Positions 28,223 to 37,927 of a DNA stretch of 64,000 nt are shown piece by piece (positions within the stretch are counted from its first letter, which is position 1; each line of letters opens with the position of its first letter). The translations under genes and the position numbers were made by a program. A model generated the notes under the pieces. That model did no database searches. It had not been told where the DNA came from and worked only from the letters and a program-made list of their open reading frames with translations. Source of the stretch: Sandarakinorhabdus sp. AAP62 (lineage in GTDB: Bacteria > Pseudomonadota > Alphaproteobacteria > Sphingomonadales > Sphingomonadaceae). The DNA lies in NCBI RefSeq assembly GCF_000331225.1, contig NZ_ANFY01000008.1, positions 1 to 64,000 of the forward strand, read 5' to 3'.

Positions 28223-29199
28223 CCCGCCGTTGGCCGCTGCTGCTGTCGTTGCTGCCGCTGCTGCTCGGCCTGGCAGTCTATGGCCAGTTCTGGCGCGGCT
28301 GGGCGGCAGACTTTGAAACCACGCTGGGGCGCTGGTTTCCGGGCAGCGGCGCGCAGGTCAGCGGCTTTCCCTATCGGCTGGAGGCCGAGCTGGCCGGCGT
28401 TTCCCTGGCCCACCAGGGCGGCACGCAGCTGGCGCTGGCGGTGCAGAAGCTGCGGCTGAACCGCGGGCCATGGCGGCCGGAATTGACCGTGCTGCAGGGG
28501 CAGGAGGTGGCGCTGGCAGCGGCGGCGGCCGGGCTGTCGGCCAAGGTTTCGGCGGCATCGGCCACCGCCAGCCTGAAGCTGGTGAACGATGCCAACGGGC
28601 TGCAACGCCTGGGCCGCCTTTCGATCATCCTGCCCGGTGCGCGCGGCACGCTGGCGCCTGGTGGCAGCACGGCATTTCGGGCCGAGACGCTGGAACTTCA
28701 TGCCCGCGAGATGTTCGGCGCGCAGAGCCTGGCCGAACCCGCCAGCCCGCGCCTGCCGCAGCGCGGCCAGTTCGTGGTGGGGGCTACCGGCTTCGCCGCA
28801 GGGCAGGGCGCGCCGATCAGCCTGGCCGCCGATCTGATCGTGCGTGGTGGCGGCCGGCTCGACGATTATCGCCGCTGGGCCGATGGCGGCGGCAGCCTCG
28901 ATCTGGTGATGACCGGCAGCGATGCCACTGGCGAGATCTTCAAGCTGGATGCCAGCGTGGTGCCGCTGGGTGCCAGCACCCGGCTGGCGGGCACGATCGC
29001 CACGGTTTGCCCGCTCACCGTGCAGGCGGCCATGAACGGCACCGCTCCGCCGGCCGAACAGCGGCTGCGCGCGCCGATCACGCTGGCGCTGGAAACGTCA
29101 CTGCCGCTCACGGGAGTGGCCGCGCTGACGGGCCTTCCCGCCGATCTGGCGACCAGGGCGCGGCGCGGGCAATTGCCGGCCTGCCCCCGATTGCGCTGA
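28219..29199 (+). CDS. DUF2125 family exported protein
   Basis: A 326-residue protein with an N-terminal hydrophobic signal or anchor (LLLSLLPLLLGLAVYGQFW) and then SGFPYRLEAELAGVSLAHQG, the diagnostic opening of DUF2125. The remainder is beta-strand-rich, and no catalytic motif is seen. The family is restricted largely to alphaproteobacteria and lacks a known function. It overlaps plsC by 4 bases (ATGA) and is the last gene of the run. Predicted to be periplasmic or inner-membrane-anchored. Confidence 0.85.
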   Translation: MTRRWPLLLSLLPLLLGLAVYGQFWRGWAADFETTLGRWFPGSGAQVSGFPYRLEAELAGVSLAHQGGTQLALAVQKLRLNRGPWRPELTVLQGQEVALAAAAAGLSAKVSAASATASLKLVNDANGLQRLGRLSIILPGARGTLAPGGSTAFRAETLELHAREMFGAQSLAEPASPRLPQRGQFVVGATGFAAGQGAPISLAADLIVRGGGRLDDYRRWADGGGSLDLVMTGSDATGEIFKLDASVVPLGASTRLAGTIATVCPLTVQAAMNGTAPPAEQRLRAPITLALETSLPLTGVAALTGLPADLATRARRGQLPACPRLR

Positions 29200-29207
29200 A
29201 CGGCAGA

Positions 29208-29238
29208 ACGGCCACCCGCCGGGCTGGCGGATGGCCGT
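29208..29238. terminator. Stem-loop between convergent genes
   Basis: A 13-bp stem with one mismatch (ACGGCCA-C-CCGCC against GGCGG-A-TGGCCGT, loop GGGCT) lies in the 57-base gap between the DUF2125 gene and the convergent CsgG-like gene. There is no clear T-tract. Its position suggests a shared transcription end. Confidence 0.5.
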
Positions 29239-29256
29239 GCTGTTTGGCGTGCGCTG

Positions 29257-30225
29257 TTACCTGGCGATGCCGATGGCGATTTCGCTCACCCAACCCTTGG
29301 TGCCAAGTTCATCGGTGACTTCCCAGAAGCCGCCTTCCTTGTTGCCGGTGGGATAGAGCATGGCGCCGCCGTCGAGCGGCTTGATCACCTTGGCTGAAAG
29401 CGCCGGGCCGGCGAACATGCGACCGGGGTTCTTCATCACCACGGCACGTTCGGCCTGTTGGCCGCCGGCGGCGGCTTCCAGCCCGCCCAGATCGCTCACC
29501 AGCTTGGTGAAGGCATCCAGATAGGCCAGCGCCACGACCTGGCCGATTTCGGTATCGGCATAGCCGCTGGCACCGCCGGCACCGAGGACGCCGCCGCCAA
29601 AGATGCCGCCACCGCCGCCAAAGCCGACATCCTTCTTGGTGGCCTGGCCTTCGGTGACAAATTCTTCCGACGACTTGTTGTTGACGACTTCCAGCGTGAC
29701 GTTGGCCGAACGCTTCTTCACATCAAGCCCGCCAAGCAGCGCGCCACCCACGCCCGGCACCACGGCGCCAAGCAGGGCACCAACGCGGAAACCGCCCTTG
29801 TTGCGATTGGCGGTGACGATGTTGGGGATCATGGTGAAATCGGCCTGCACCATCTGGCCCTTGCCAATGGTGCCGCCGCCGCGCATTTCGCCGCCGGCCG
29901 CCAGCGACCGTTCGGTCTGCATGGCGGCCATGCCGCGCTGCGAGCGGTTCACCAGGCGGAAGCAGCCGGATTTCTGGGCATAGACGCGCAACAGCGCTTC
30001 GGGCGAACCCAGGCCCAGGCCTTCCCACCAGCGCACTTCCGGATCGCTGATGCCCATGGTGCCGATCGGTTTGGCACAGGTGGGCAGTTCGGCGGTCTTG
30101 GCAGCGCGCTGCTTTTCGATGCCACCCTTGCGGCCGGCGTCGATCTGGGCAGTGGCTGGTGCGCTGGCCACGACAAGGCTGAGCGTGGCCATGGCAGCAA
30201 GGCTGTTGAGCAAATTGGTCTTCAT
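29257..30225 (-). CDS. CsgG-like secreted protein with C-terminal SH3-like domain
   Basis: A 322-residue protein with a signal peptide (MKTNLLNSLAAMATLSLVVA, cleaved after ATA). Residues about 50-240 resemble the CsgG/HfaB curli-secretion family: CFRLVNRSQRGMAAMQTERSL, QADFTMIPNIV and VTLEVVNNKSSEEF, but with a long glycine-rich insertion (VGFGGGGGIFGGGVLGAGG). The last 60 residues (VIKPLDGGAMLYPTG...GWVSEIAI) look like a bacterial SH3 domain that would bind the wall. There is no lipoprotein cysteine, unlike CsgG itself. No curli subunit gene is nearby, so the role is unknown. Confidence 0.75.
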   Translation of the reverse strand: MKTNLLNSLAAMATLSLVVASAPATAQIDAGRKGGIEKQRAAKTAELPTCAKPIGTMGISDPEVRWWEGLGLGSPEALLRVYAQKSGCFRLVNRSQRGMAAMQTERSLAAGGEMRGGGTIGKGQMVQADFTMIPNIVTANRNKGGFRVGALLGAVVPGVGGALLGGLDVKKRSANVTLEVVNNKSSEEFVTEGQATKKDVGFGGGGGIFGGGVLGAGGASGYADTEIGQVVALAYLDAFTKLVSDLGGLEAAAGGQQAERAVVMKNPGRMFAGPALSAKVIKPLDGGAMLYPTGNKEGGFWEVTDELGTKGWVSEIAIGIAR

Positions 30226-30350
30226 GAAAATCCTCGAACTGGTTCCAGAGGGTTGGCGGCCGTTATCGACCTGCCACCCAGTTACGCGACCCCGATATCC
30301 CGGTTGCGATTATCGCATGCAGATACGGCGGCTTGTAAAGCCGAAAATGC

Positions 30351-31262
30351 TCAATCCGGCGCATGCCGGCCGAAATCGGCGGCGTCGGTATCCTGGCCTT
30401 CATCGACGATGGAGCGGCGAATGGCGCGGGTGCGGGTGAACAGGCTTTCCAGCGCATCGCCGTCGCCCCAGCGGATGGCGCGCTGCAGGGCGACCAGATC
30501 CTCGGTGAAGCGGCCCAGCAGTTCCAGCACGGCATCGCGATTGCCCAGGAACACATCGCGCCACATCACCGGATCGCTGGCGGCGATGCGGGTGAAATCG
30601 CGGAAGCCCCCCGCTGAATATTTGATCACTTCCGATTTGGTCACCTCCTCCAGATCGCTGGCGGTGCCAACGATGGAATAGGCGATGAGGTGCGGCAGAT
30701 GGCTGGTGACGGCGAGCACGCGATCATGGTGGGCCGCATCCATCACGTCCACCTTGCTGCCCAGCCGGCGCCAGAATTCGGACAGGCGCTCCACCATGGT
30801 GGCATCGGCGCGCGGCGGCGGCGTGATGATGCACCAGCGGCCCTTGAACAGGCTGGCAAAGCCGGCATCCGGCCCGGATTTTTCGGTGCCGGCCACCGGG
30901 TGCGCCGGGATGACATGCACGCCGGGCAGCGCGGCGCTCAGCACCTTGAGCACATTTTCCTTCACCGAACCCACGTCGCTGACCACCGTATCGGGGGCCA
31001 GTTCCGGGGCGATTTCAGCCGCGACTGCTGCCATGGCGCCCACCGGCACGCACAGGATCACCAGATCGGCATCGATCACCGCCGTGCCGGCACCATCGGC
31101 GACATCATCGGCCAGGCCCAGTTCGGAAACACGCATCCGGACGGCCGGGCTGGCATCGCTCACCACCAGTTGCACGGTGGGCATGGCGGTGCGGATGGCG
31201 CGGGCCAGCGACGAGCCAATCAGGCCCATGCCGATGATGGCGACACGCGAAAACGGCAGCAT
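30351..31262 (-). CDS. tyrA: Prephenate dehydrogenase
   Basis: A 303-residue NAD-dependent enzyme of tyrosine synthesis. The N-terminal Rossmann motif [17 protein letters not shown], the VSDVGSVK segment, [14 protein letters not shown] with the catalytic His, and [12 protein letters not shown] are all TyrA hallmarks. The start shares one base with the hisC stop (TGATG). Substrate could be prephenate or arogenate; the sequence alone does not settle this. No chorismate mutase domain is fused. Confidence 0.92.
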   Translation of the reverse strand: MLPFSRVAIIGMGLIGSSLARAIRTAMPTVQLVVSDASPAVRMRVSELGLADDVADGAGTAVIDADLVILCVPVGAMAAVAAEIAPELAPDTVVSDVGSVKENVLKVLSAALPGVHVIPAHPVAGTEKSGPDAGFASLFKGRWCIITPPPRADATMVERLSEFWRRLGSKVDVMDAAHHDRVLAVTSHLPHLIAYSIVGTASDLEEVTKSEVIKYSAGGFRDFTRIAASDPVMWRDVFLGNRDAVLELLGRFTEDLVALQRAIRWGDGDALESLFTRTRAIRRSIVDEGQDTDAADFGRHAPD

Positions 31263-32377
31263 CAGGCGCTGGCTCCGGCGCCTTCGACATAGTCGCGCAG
31301 GGCGGCGGCGACGGTGCGGGTTTCCGTTTCGGTGCCGATCGAAATGCGCAGGCAGCGCGGCATGTTCTGCACCGCGAGGTAACGGCAGATGATGCCGTGA
31401 TCGAGCAGATACTGGTTGCAATCCGCGGCCGACACCGGGCCGCTTTCGGGGAATTCGATCAGGATGAAGTTGCAGGCCGAAGGGATGGCGCGCAGGCCGG
31501 CGTTGCCGAGCGCTGCGATCTCGCCTTCCAGCCAGCCGCGCAGGCGGATGGTTTCGCGGCGCACCATGGCGAGATGGGCATCGTCGCCCAGCGAGGCAAC
31601 CGCGGCAGCCTGGCCGGTGGTGGTGACGTTGAACGGCCCGCGCACCCGTTCCATGGCGGCGATCAGCGGCAGGGCGGCGACGGCCCAGCCAACGCGCTGG
31701 GCGGCAAGGCCGTGTATCTTGGAGAAGGTGCGGGTAACGATCAGATTGGGCAGCGTCTGTGCCAGCGCCAGCCCGTCTTCATATTCCCCGTCAACGAATT
31801 CGGCGTAGGCGCAGTCCAGCACCAGCACGACATCGCTGGGCAGGCCCGCGATCAGGCGGCGCACGTCGGCCGCCGGCAGCAGCGTGCCGGTCGGGTTGTT
31901 GGGATTGGCGACATAGATGACCCGCGTGGCCGGCGTGATGGCGCGCAGGATGGCATCGATATCGCCGGTGTAATCCACATCCGGCACCACGACCGGCGTG
32001 GCGCCGACGCGGCGGGTGGCGCCTTCATAGACCGCAAAGCCGTGGCGGACATGGATGATCTCGTCGCCCGGCCCGGCAAAGCTGGAGGCGATCATGTGCA
32101 GGATCTCGTCGCTGCCGGTGCCGCAGATGATATGTTCGGGCTTCACGCCATATTTGCGGCCCAGCGCCTCGCGCAGCGCGGTGGAGGCGGGATCGGGATA
32201 GCGATGGCCATCGGCCAGCACGGCCTGCATCGCGGCCACCGCCATGGGGGACGGCCCCCACGGATTCTCGTTGGACGACAATTTCGCCACGACGGGCGCG
32301 CCCGCGCTCGATTTGCCCGGCACATAGGCGTGCATGGCTTCGATCCACGGTTTCATCTGGGGTGCGGCACTGGTCAT
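31262..32377 (-). CDS. hisC: Histidinol-phosphate aminotransferase HisC
   Basis: A 371-residue class I/II PLP aminotransferase. [44 protein letters not shown], and [16 protein letters not shown] (PLP lysine in FSK) match HisC of the alphaproteobacteria. Coupled to tyrA, which suggests it may also transaminate aromatic keto acids, a known dual activity of HisC-family proteins. Divergent from metX, with only 63 bases between, so their promoters overlap. Confidence 0.92.
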   Translation of the reverse strand: MTSAAPQMKPWIEAMHAYVPGKSSAGAPVVAKLSSNENPWGPSPMAVAAMQAVLADGHRYPDPASTALREALGRKYGVKPEHIICGTGSDEILHMIASSFAGPGDEIIHVRHGFAVYEGATRRVGATPVVVPDVDYTGDIDAILRAITPATRVIYVANPNNPTGTLLPAADVRRLIAGLPSDVVLVLDCAYAEFVDGEYEDGLALAQTLPNLIVTRTFSKIHGLAAQRVGWAVAALPLIAAMERVRGPFNVTTTGQAAAVASLGDDAHLAMVRRETIRLRGWLEGEIAALGNAGLRAIPSACNFILIEFPESGPVSAADCNQYLLDHGIICRYLAVQNMPRCLRISIGTETETRTVAAALRDYVEGAGASA

Positions 32378-32440
32378 GCAGGCGCGTTAGCGAATATCGC
32401 TGGCACAGTCACCCCCGCAGCATTATTGGCCTTGCCCCTG

Positions 32441-33544
32441 ATGGATGAACGCTTTGGCCTTGATCGCCGTGTCACCCTGCCGGGGGAGTTTCCGCTGGCG
32501 GGCGGCGGCGTGCTGCCGGAACTCACTATCGCCTATGAAACCTATGGCAAATTGAACGCGGGCGGCACCAATGCCGTGCTGATCTGCCACGCGCTCACGC
32601 TTGATCAATATGTGGCCAGCGCCCACCCGCGCACCGGCAAGCCGGGTTGGTGGACGCGGCTGATCGGGCCGGGCAAGCCCGTGGATCCGGCAGACTGGTT
32701 CGTGATCTGCGCCAATGTGCTGGGCGGCTGCATGGGATCGACCGGGCCGACGAGCATCGATCCGCGCGACGGCCAGGCCTATGCCATGCGCTTCCCGGTG
32801 ATCACCATTGCCGACATGGTGGCGGCGCAGGCGCGGCTGCTCGATCATCTGGGGGTGGGCACGCTGGCGGCGGTGATCGGCGGTTCGATGGGCGGCATGC
32901 AGGCGCTCACCTGGGCCGTGCATCACCCGGCGCGGGTGAAGAAGGTGGTGGCCATCGCGACGGCGGCCCGCCATTCGGCGCAGAATATCGCCTTCCACGA
33001 AGTCGGCCGGCAGGCGATCATGGCCGATCCGATGTGGGCGGGCGGCGCATATGCTGCCGCCAGGCCGCCGGCTTCGGGCCTTGCCGTGGCGCGCATGGCG
33101 GCGCACATCACCTATCTGTCGGAGGAAGGGCTGACCGAGAAATTCGGCCGCCGCCTGCAGAACCGCGATGCGGTGTCATTCGGCTTTGACGCGGATTTCC
33201 AGGTCGAATCCTATCTGCGCCACCAGGGCCTCAGCTTCGTCGAGCGCTTCGACGCCAATAGCTACCTCTACATTACCCGCGCCATGGATTATTTCGATCT
33301 CGCCGAACCGCACGGCGGCAATCTGGCGCGCGCCTTTGCCGGGGTGCAGAGCCGCTTCTGCCTCGTCTCCTTCACCTCGGACTGGCTCTATCCCACCGCC
33401 GAGAGCCGCCGCATCGTGCGGGCGCTGAACGCCGCTGGCGCGCCCGTGTCGTTCGTGGAGCTGGAAAGCCCGTTCGGCCATGATGCCTTTCTGCTCGACG
33501 CGCCGGAGATGAACCGGGTGATTGACGGGTTCCTCACCGCATGA
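32441..33544 (+). CDS. metX: Homoserine O-acyltransferase MetX
   Basis: A 367-residue alpha/beta-hydrolase-fold transferase activating homoserine for methionine synthesis. [31 protein letters not shown] (nucleophile Ser) and [11 protein letters not shown] (catalytic His) are diagnostic; SDWLYP carries the Asp. Whether acetyl-CoA or succinyl-CoA is used cannot be read with certainty. The ATG at 32441 gives a normal-length protein. It overlaps metW by 4 bases, the conserved metXW arrangement of proteobacteria. Confidence 0.95.
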   Translation: MDERFGLDRRVTLPGEFPLAGGGVLPELTIAYETYGKLNAGGTNAVLICHALTLDQYVASAHPRTGKPGWWTRLIGPGKPVDPADWFVICANVLGGCMGSTGPTSIDPRDGQAYAMRFPVITIADMVAAQARLLDHLGVGTLAAVIGGSMGGMQALTWAVHHPARVKKVVAIATAARHSAQNIAFHEVGRQAIMADPMWAGGAYAAARPPASGLAVARMAAHITYLSEEGLTEKFGRRLQNRDAVSFGFDADFQVESYLRHQGLSFVERFDANSYLYITRAMDYFDLAEPHGGNLARAFAGVQSRFCLVSFTSDWLYPTAESRRIVRALNAAGAPVSFVELESPFGHDAFLLDAPEMNRVIDGFLTA

Positions 33545-34134
33545 CGCCGGTTCCGCTGCGCCCCGATCTGGCTGCCGTGGCCGCTGCCGTGCCGGAGGGC
33601 GCGCGCGTGCTCGATATCGGCTGCGGCAATGGCCAGTTGCTGGCCTGGCTGCGCGACACCAAGGGCGTTGAAGGCCGCGGCATCGAGCTTGATCCCGGCG
33701 ACGTGGCCGCCGCCGTGGGGCGCGGCCTGGCGGTGGTGCAGGGCGATGCCGATACCGATCTGGCCGATTATCCCGATGCCGCGTTCGACGTGGTGATATT
33801 GTCGAACACGCTGCAGGCCATGCACCGCCCGGCAGCGGTGCTCGCCGAACTGGTCCGCATCGGCCGCAGCGCCATCGTGTCCTTCCCCAATTTCGGCCAT
33901 TGGCGGGTGCGAATGAGCCTGTCCGTGGGTGGTCGCATGCCCGTCACCCGCAGCCTGCCGGTGAGCTGGCACGAAACGCCCAACATCCATTTCTGCACCA
34001 TCGCCGATTTCGAGGCGCTGGCCCGTGACATGGGGCTGACGGTGGAGCGCCGCGCCGGGCTGGCTTCGGGCCGGCAGGTGGCGCTGTGGCCCAATCTGCT
34101 GGCCGATACCGGGGTGTTCGTCCTGCGCCGATAG
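33541..34134 (+). CDS. metW: MetW methyltransferase-like protein
   Basis: A 197-residue class I SAM-methyltransferase-fold protein: [15 protein letters not shown] (motif I), [35 protein letters not shown] and [12 protein letters not shown]. MetW is needed with MetX for methionine synthesis in several bacteria and is thought to activate MetX. Translational coupling with metX (ATGA) supports that. Confidence 0.94.
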   Translation: MTPVPLRPDLAAVAAAVPEGARVLDIGCGNGQLLAWLRDTKGVEGRGIELDPGDVAAAVGRGLAVVQGDADTDLADYPDAAFDVVILSNTLQAMHRPAAVLAELVRIGRSAIVSFPNFGHWRVRMSLSVGGRMPVTRSLPVSWHETPNIHFCTIADFEALARDMGLTVERRAGLASGRQVALWPNLLADTGVFVLRR

Positions 34135-34147
34135 GCTATCGTGAGGC

Positions 34148-34531
34148 GTGGACGACGATCTTGATCCCGAACTGATCCGTTTCCTGCGGGAAGAACTGGG
34201 GCATGATGTGCCCACAGGCCGCGAATGGACGTTCACCGGGCCGTTGTGGATCTGGAAGGGCAAGGCGGCGGACGGCAAGCCTTCGCCGATGAGCTGGCAT
34301 TTCCTCACCATCACCGGCGATGTCGCGGCGGGCATCCGCGCGGCCGCACCGGGGCGCTCGGCGGCGTGGGGGTCGGTGTATGTGAAGGTGATGCTGGGGG
34401 CTACAAGATGGGCGACCTCGGTATTCCCGTCGAAGGACGTGGGCGGCTACCTGCTGCCGGTGAAGGCGGCGGTGCGGAAGCAGGAAGGCGTGGGCGAGGG
34501 CGACGTGGTGACGGTGGAATTGTCGCTCTAG
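34148..34531 (+). CDS. DUF1905 domain protein
   Basis: A 127-residue protein with a GTG start 13 bases after metW. FTGPLWIWKGK, MSWHFLTITGDVAAGI, WGSVYVKVMLGATRWATSVF and YLLPVKAAVRKQEGVGEGD follow the DUF1905 pattern from end to end. The family forms a small beta-barrel of unknown function. A REPIN-like repeat follows 23 bases after the stop. Its connection to methionine synthesis is only positional. Confidence 0.85.
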   Translation: MDDDLDPELIRFLREELGHDVPTGREWTFTGPLWIWKGKAADGKPSPMSWHFLTITGDVAAGIRAAAPGRSAAWGSVYVKVMLGATRWATSVFPSKDVGGYLLPVKAAVRKQEGVGEGDVVTVELSL

Positions 34532-34554
34532 CGCCCCCCCCCAATACAGTCCTT

Positions 34555-34654
34555 GTCATGCTGGCGCAGGCCAGCATCCATCGTGCCGATTGAGCCCTGC
34601 GCTGCCACCCATGCGCCCGACTCCAAAGTAGATGCTGGCCTGCGCCAGCATGAC
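34555..34654. repeat. REPIN-like pair of inverted palindromic units
   Basis: A 24-base sequence at 34555-34578 is repeated exactly in inverted orientation at 34631-34654, spaced by 52 bases. Each unit is itself a small palindrome (ATGCTGGC...GCCAGCAT), so the element has the architecture of two REP units in a REPIN. It fills the gap between the convergent DUF1905 and thioesterase genes and is followed by GGGGCTTTTT, so it may also end transcription. Similar GTCATGCTG-containing intergenic repeats are scattered through some bacterial genomes. Confidence 0.8.
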
Positions 34655-34675
34655 GGGGCTTTTTGTGAGTGGAGC

Positions 34676-35083
34676 CTAGATCGCCATTTGCGTTTGCGTC
34701 GTCACGCTGGCCAATTTGCCTTCGGCGCTTTCCACCCGCGTTACCCACACGCTGGTGCGCCGGCCAACGTGCAGCGGCGTCGCGGTGGCCACCAGCGTAC
34801 TGCCCACCGGAATCGCCCCCATCATGTTGGTTTTCGATTCGATCGTGGTGGTGGTCTTCGCTTCGGGCGGCAGCACCTGGAACGCCCCGCAGGCGCCGGT
34901 GAAATCCGCCAGCGCCATCAGGAATCCACCGTGCGCGGTGCCGCCCGCCGTGCAATATTCGGGCTTGATGACGGCGTGGACAACCACGCGCTCCTTGCCC
35001 ATCTCCTTGATCTCGAAACGCAGGTGCGCCGAAAACGGCACACGCTTGATCACCTCGGCAAACGCGGCTTCGTCCATCATCAA
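34676..35083 (-). CDS. PaaI-type hotdog thioesterase
   Basis: A 135-residue hotdog-fold acyl-CoA thioesterase: AHGGFLMALADFTGACG with the PaaI-like HGG-x-Asp pattern, then TIESKTNMMGAIPVGSTLVATATPL. It hydrolyses small acyl-CoA esters, specificity unknown. The start (three consecutive Met codons) overlaps the upstream methyltransferase-like gene by 4 bases. It belongs to a minus-strand run with thiolase and a PhaC-like hydrolase, which suggests acyl-CoA metabolism. Confidence 0.88.
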   Translation of the reverse strand: MMMDEAAFAEVIKRVPFSAHLRFEIKEMGKERVVVHAVIKPEYCTAGGTAHGGFLMALADFTGACGAFQVLPPEAKTTTTIESKTNMMGAIPVGSTLVATATPLHVGRRTSVWVTRVESAEGKLASVTTQTQMAI

Positions 35084-35613
35084 TTCACCATTCTGGGCAC
35101 CATCGCCGGATCGGCGGCGCCGACCAGCACGGGCTTCTGCCAGTCGGTCTTGGCGACGAGCACGACATGATGGCGTTCGGGCAGCGTTTCCACCCGCCAG
35201 TCCAGCACTTCGAACATGGCTTCATCCAGCCGCAGCTGCAGCGGCTCGCGCAGCCAGCCGATATCCTTGATGTGCCACGGCCGCCGCGCCCGCACGATCA
35301 GCACGGCAAGGCCGGCCGGGCTCAACACCCGCCACAATTCGCGCAGCATCAGCCGCGGCTGGATCAGCGGCGCGGAGAGCAGCACCTTGTCGAACAGGGC
35401 CTCGTGGAAGGGCAGGTGATGCGGATCGGCGCGCACCGTGCCTGGCCGCAATTCCTCGTCGCTCGCCGCCACGCAGGCCACATGTTCCCAGCCCTCCAGC
35501 GCCAGCCCCACCCGTTCCGGCGGCTGGCCGAGCACCAGCAGCCGGCCCGACGGATTGTCGGCGCGATGGCCGGCAAACAGCCGCTCGACGGGCGTGGCTT
35601 CGCGGATCAACAT
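35080..35613 (-). CDS. Methyltransferase-like protein with degenerate SAM motif
   Basis: A 177-residue protein resembling a class I SAM-dependent methyltransferase: LLVLGQPPERV at motif I (without the usual GxGxG), ADPHHLPFHEALFDKVLLSAPL, and LMLRELWRVLSPAGLAVLIV, the LxExxRVLxPGG-like strand. The degenerate first motif leaves catalytic activity in doubt. The start MLIREATPVERLFAG lies 5 bases after the thiolase stop; the longer in-frame start would overlap the thiolase. Confidence 0.75.
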   Translation of the reverse strand: MLIREATPVERLFAGHRADNPSGRLLVLGQPPERVGLALEGWEHVACVAASDEELRPGTVRADPHHLPFHEALFDKVLLSAPLIQPRLMLRELWRVLSPAGLAVLIVRARRPWHIKDIGWLREPLQLRLDEAMFEVLDWRVETLPERHHVVLVAKTDWQKPVLVGAADPAMVPRMVN

Positions 35614-35618
35614 GCGGT

Positions 35619-36791
35619 TCAGCGTTCGACGGCGAGGGCGATGCCCATTCCTCCGCCAATGCACAGCGTGGCGAGGCCCTTTTTCGCATCGCGGCGGCCC
35701 ATTTCGTGCAGCAACGTCACCAGGACGCGCGCGCCCGATGCGCCGATCGGGTGGCCGATGGCGATGGCGCCGCCGTTCACATTGAGCTTGGTCGGATCGA
35801 GGCCGAGTTCCTGGCCCACGGCCAGCGCCTGCGCGGCAAACGCCTCGTTGGCTTCGACCAGATCCAGATCCGCCACGCTCCAGCCGGCCTTGGCCAGCGC
35901 CTTGCGACTGGCCGGCACCGGGCCGATGCCCATCACGGCAGGATCGACGCCCACGCTGGCAAAACCGGCGATGCGCGCCAGGATCGGCGCGCCGCGGCGG
36001 TTGGCTTCGGCTTCGCTCATCAGCACCAGCGCGGCAGCGCCGTCGTTCAGGCCCGAGGCGTTGGCGGCGGTGACGCTGCCATCCTTCTTGAAGGCGCCCT
36101 TCAGGCCCGAAACGCTGTCCAGCGTCACGCCATCGCGGATATATTCGTCGGTATCCACCACGGTGTCGCCCTTGCGGCCCTTGATGGTGACCGGTGCGAT
36201 TTCAGCCGCAAAGCGACCCGCAGCACGCGCCGCGCTGGCCTTGTTCTGGCTGGCGACGGCGAATTCATCCTGGGCGCTGCGGCTGATCTGATACATTTCG
36301 GCGACATTTTCCGCCGTGATGCCCATGTGATAGCCGTTGAAGGCATCCCACAGCCCATCCTTGATCATCGTATCGACCAGTTCCATGTGGCCCATCTTCT
36401 GCCCGGCACGCAGCGCCTGGGCGTGATTGGCAAGGCTCATCGATTCCTGGCCACCGGCGACCACGATGCCGGCATCGCCATTGGCAATCGCCTGAGCGGC
36501 CATGGCAACGGCGCGCAGGCCGGAACCGCAGACCTGGTTGACGCCATAGGCCGGGGCCTCCAGCGCGATGCCGGCGGCCATGGCGGCCTGCCGCGCCGGG
36601 TTCTGGCCCTGGGCGGCGGTCAGCACCTGGCCCAGGATGACTTCGCTCACCTCGCCCGGCGCCACGCCGGCATCGGCCAGCGCGGCTTCGATGGCGGCCT
36701 TGCCGAGCAGATGGGCGGGCGTGCTGCCGAAACTGCCCATGAAGCTGCCGACGGCGGTGCGGCGGGCGGCAGTGATGACGATATTGCTCAT
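35619..36791 (-). CDS. phaA: Acetyl-CoA C-acetyltransferase (thiolase)
   Basis: A 390-residue thiolase. Catalytic Cys in [14 protein letters not shown] (about residue 88), [16 protein letters not shown] with the His, and CIGGGMGIA with the second Cys. Condenses two acetyl-CoA to acetoacetyl-CoA, the first step of polyhydroxybutyrate synthesis, or runs in reverse in degradation. Context with a PhaC-like protein and phaR favours PHB metabolism. Start overlaps the PhaC-like stop by 4 bases. The symbol is inferred from that context; atoB would also fit. Confidence 0.9.
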   Translation of the reverse strand: MSNIVITAARRTAVGSFMGSFGSTPAHLLGKAAIEAALADAGVAPGEVSEVILGQVLTAAQGQNPARQAAMAAGIALEAPAYGVNQVCGSGLRAVAMAAQAIANGDAGIVVAGGQESMSLANHAQALRAGQKMGHMELVDTMIKDGLWDAFNGYHMGITAENVAEMYQISRSAQDEFAVASQNKASAARAAGRFAAEIAPVTIKGRKGDTVVDTDEYIRDGVTLDSVSGLKGAFKKDGSVTAANASGLNDGAAALVLMSEAEANRRGAPILARIAGFASVGVDPAVMGIGPVPASRKALAKAGWSVADLDLVEANEAFAAQALAVGQELGLDPTKLNVNGGAIAIGHPIGASGARVLVTLLHEMGRRDAKKGLATLCIGGGMGIALAVER

Positions 36792-37846
36792 GGATCTTCC
36801 CCTGAAATGGCGAGTCGTTTTGTACAGCCTAGGCCGGATTGCCGCGCTGCACCATCAGCGACGGCCTGTTCTGCGGCGAAGAATGTCGTCAGCGCCGCCC
36901 ACAGCCTGTCGGGCGCCTGCCGTCCCACCACCATGCCGACATGGCCGCCAGCGATATCGAGCCGCGACGCGCTGCCGGGCGGGCTGAGAGCGGCGGCGGC
37001 GGGCACGATGCGATCGCTCAGCGCCACGGCGTCGAGGATCGGGATGGCCGGCACCGGCGCCAGCGTGGCTGCCTGGCCGCCGAACAGCGCAGCCATATCG
37101 TGCGCCACCGCCAGGCTGAGCGGCGCGCCGCCATTGGCCCAGTCCTCCAGCCGCACGAAATCGGCGAGGGTGGCCGCATCGGCCGTGGCCAGCCGCTCAT
37201 ATTTGGCGGCAAGCCCGGCGGGATCGAGTGACCAGAAGGCTGGCTGCAGCAGATCGATCGGCAACTGGCCCATGGTCTGCGCCAGGGGTTCGGCACTTGC
37301 CCACCAGCGTGCCAGGCCGGCCCGCGCGGCAGCGTCATAGCCGGCGAAATTCCACGGTGTGGCGATCAGCGCGAGACGGGTGGCGGCGACCTGCCCGGCC
37401 AATGCCAGCGCCAGCGTGCCGCCCAGGCAATAGCCCATCAGGCCAACCGGCTGCGCCAGGGACTGCACCAGCGGCGCCAGTCGTTCGCGCACCAGATCGG
37501 CAAGGCCCAGCGGTTCCGGCTGCGGCCCCCAATCGACCAGCAGCGGATCAAGCCCGGCGGCTTCGAAATGGGCAAACAGGCTGCGGCCGGGCAGATCCAG
37601 CACGTCGGGCGGATTGATCAGCGATGGCACCATCACCAGCGGCCGTGGGCCGATCCGGCCGCGCAGGGTGACGCCGCCAACCCGGGCGACCTCGGGTCGC
37701 GGCGGCAGCGGTGGCGGGCGGGCCGCCTGCTGATAGCGGGCCAGCCCGGCAAGCGCCGCGGCCAGCCGGGCCGAGTCGCCAGCGCAGGCGCCTTGCAACG
37801 CGGCGAGGAAAACGGGCAGGGGGTGTGGGCCGGGGGCGCGGGTCAT
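36788..37846 (-). CDS. PhaC-like alpha/beta hydrolase (short, class III-sized)
   Basis: A 352-residue alpha/beta-hydrolase-fold protein with features of PHA synthases: [39 protein letters not shown] (nucleophile Cys in a lipase-box-like motif), SDRIVP (Asp) and GGHVGMV (His). Class I synthases are near 600 residues; this is close to class III PhaC, but no phaE is seen. It may be an active synthase or a related acyltransferase. An in-frame ATG at 37882 is an alternative start. Divergent from phaR, 81 bases away. Confidence 0.7.
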   Translation of the reverse strand: MTRAPGPHPLPVFLAALQGACAGDSARLAAALAGLARYQQAARPPPLPPRPEVARVGGVTLRGRIGPRPLVMVPSLINPPDVLDLPGRSLFAHFEAAGLDPLLVDWGPQPEPLGLADLVRERLAPLVQSLAQPVGLMGYCLGGTLALALAGQVAATRLALIATPWNFAGYDAAARAGLARWWASAEPLAQTMGQLPIDLLQPAFWSLDPAGLAAKYERLATADAATLADFVRLEDWANGGAPLSLAVAHDMAALFGGQAATLAPVPAIPILDAVALSDRIVPAAAALSPPGSASRLDIAGGHVGMVVGRQAPDRLWAALTTFFAAEQAVADGAARQSGLGCTKRLAISGEDP

Positions 37847-37927
37847 CAGCCATTGCCGCCCTGCGGCATTGCACCGCAACATTCGGATATGCTAGGCCCA
37901 GTGCGACAATTCATTCCGGGAGCCGTC

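Noticed and set aside
31397-32440. N-terminal extension of MetX by 348 residues
   Set aside because: The extension is antisense to hisC, which has full catalytic motifs; MetX begins at 32441 with its family N terminus.
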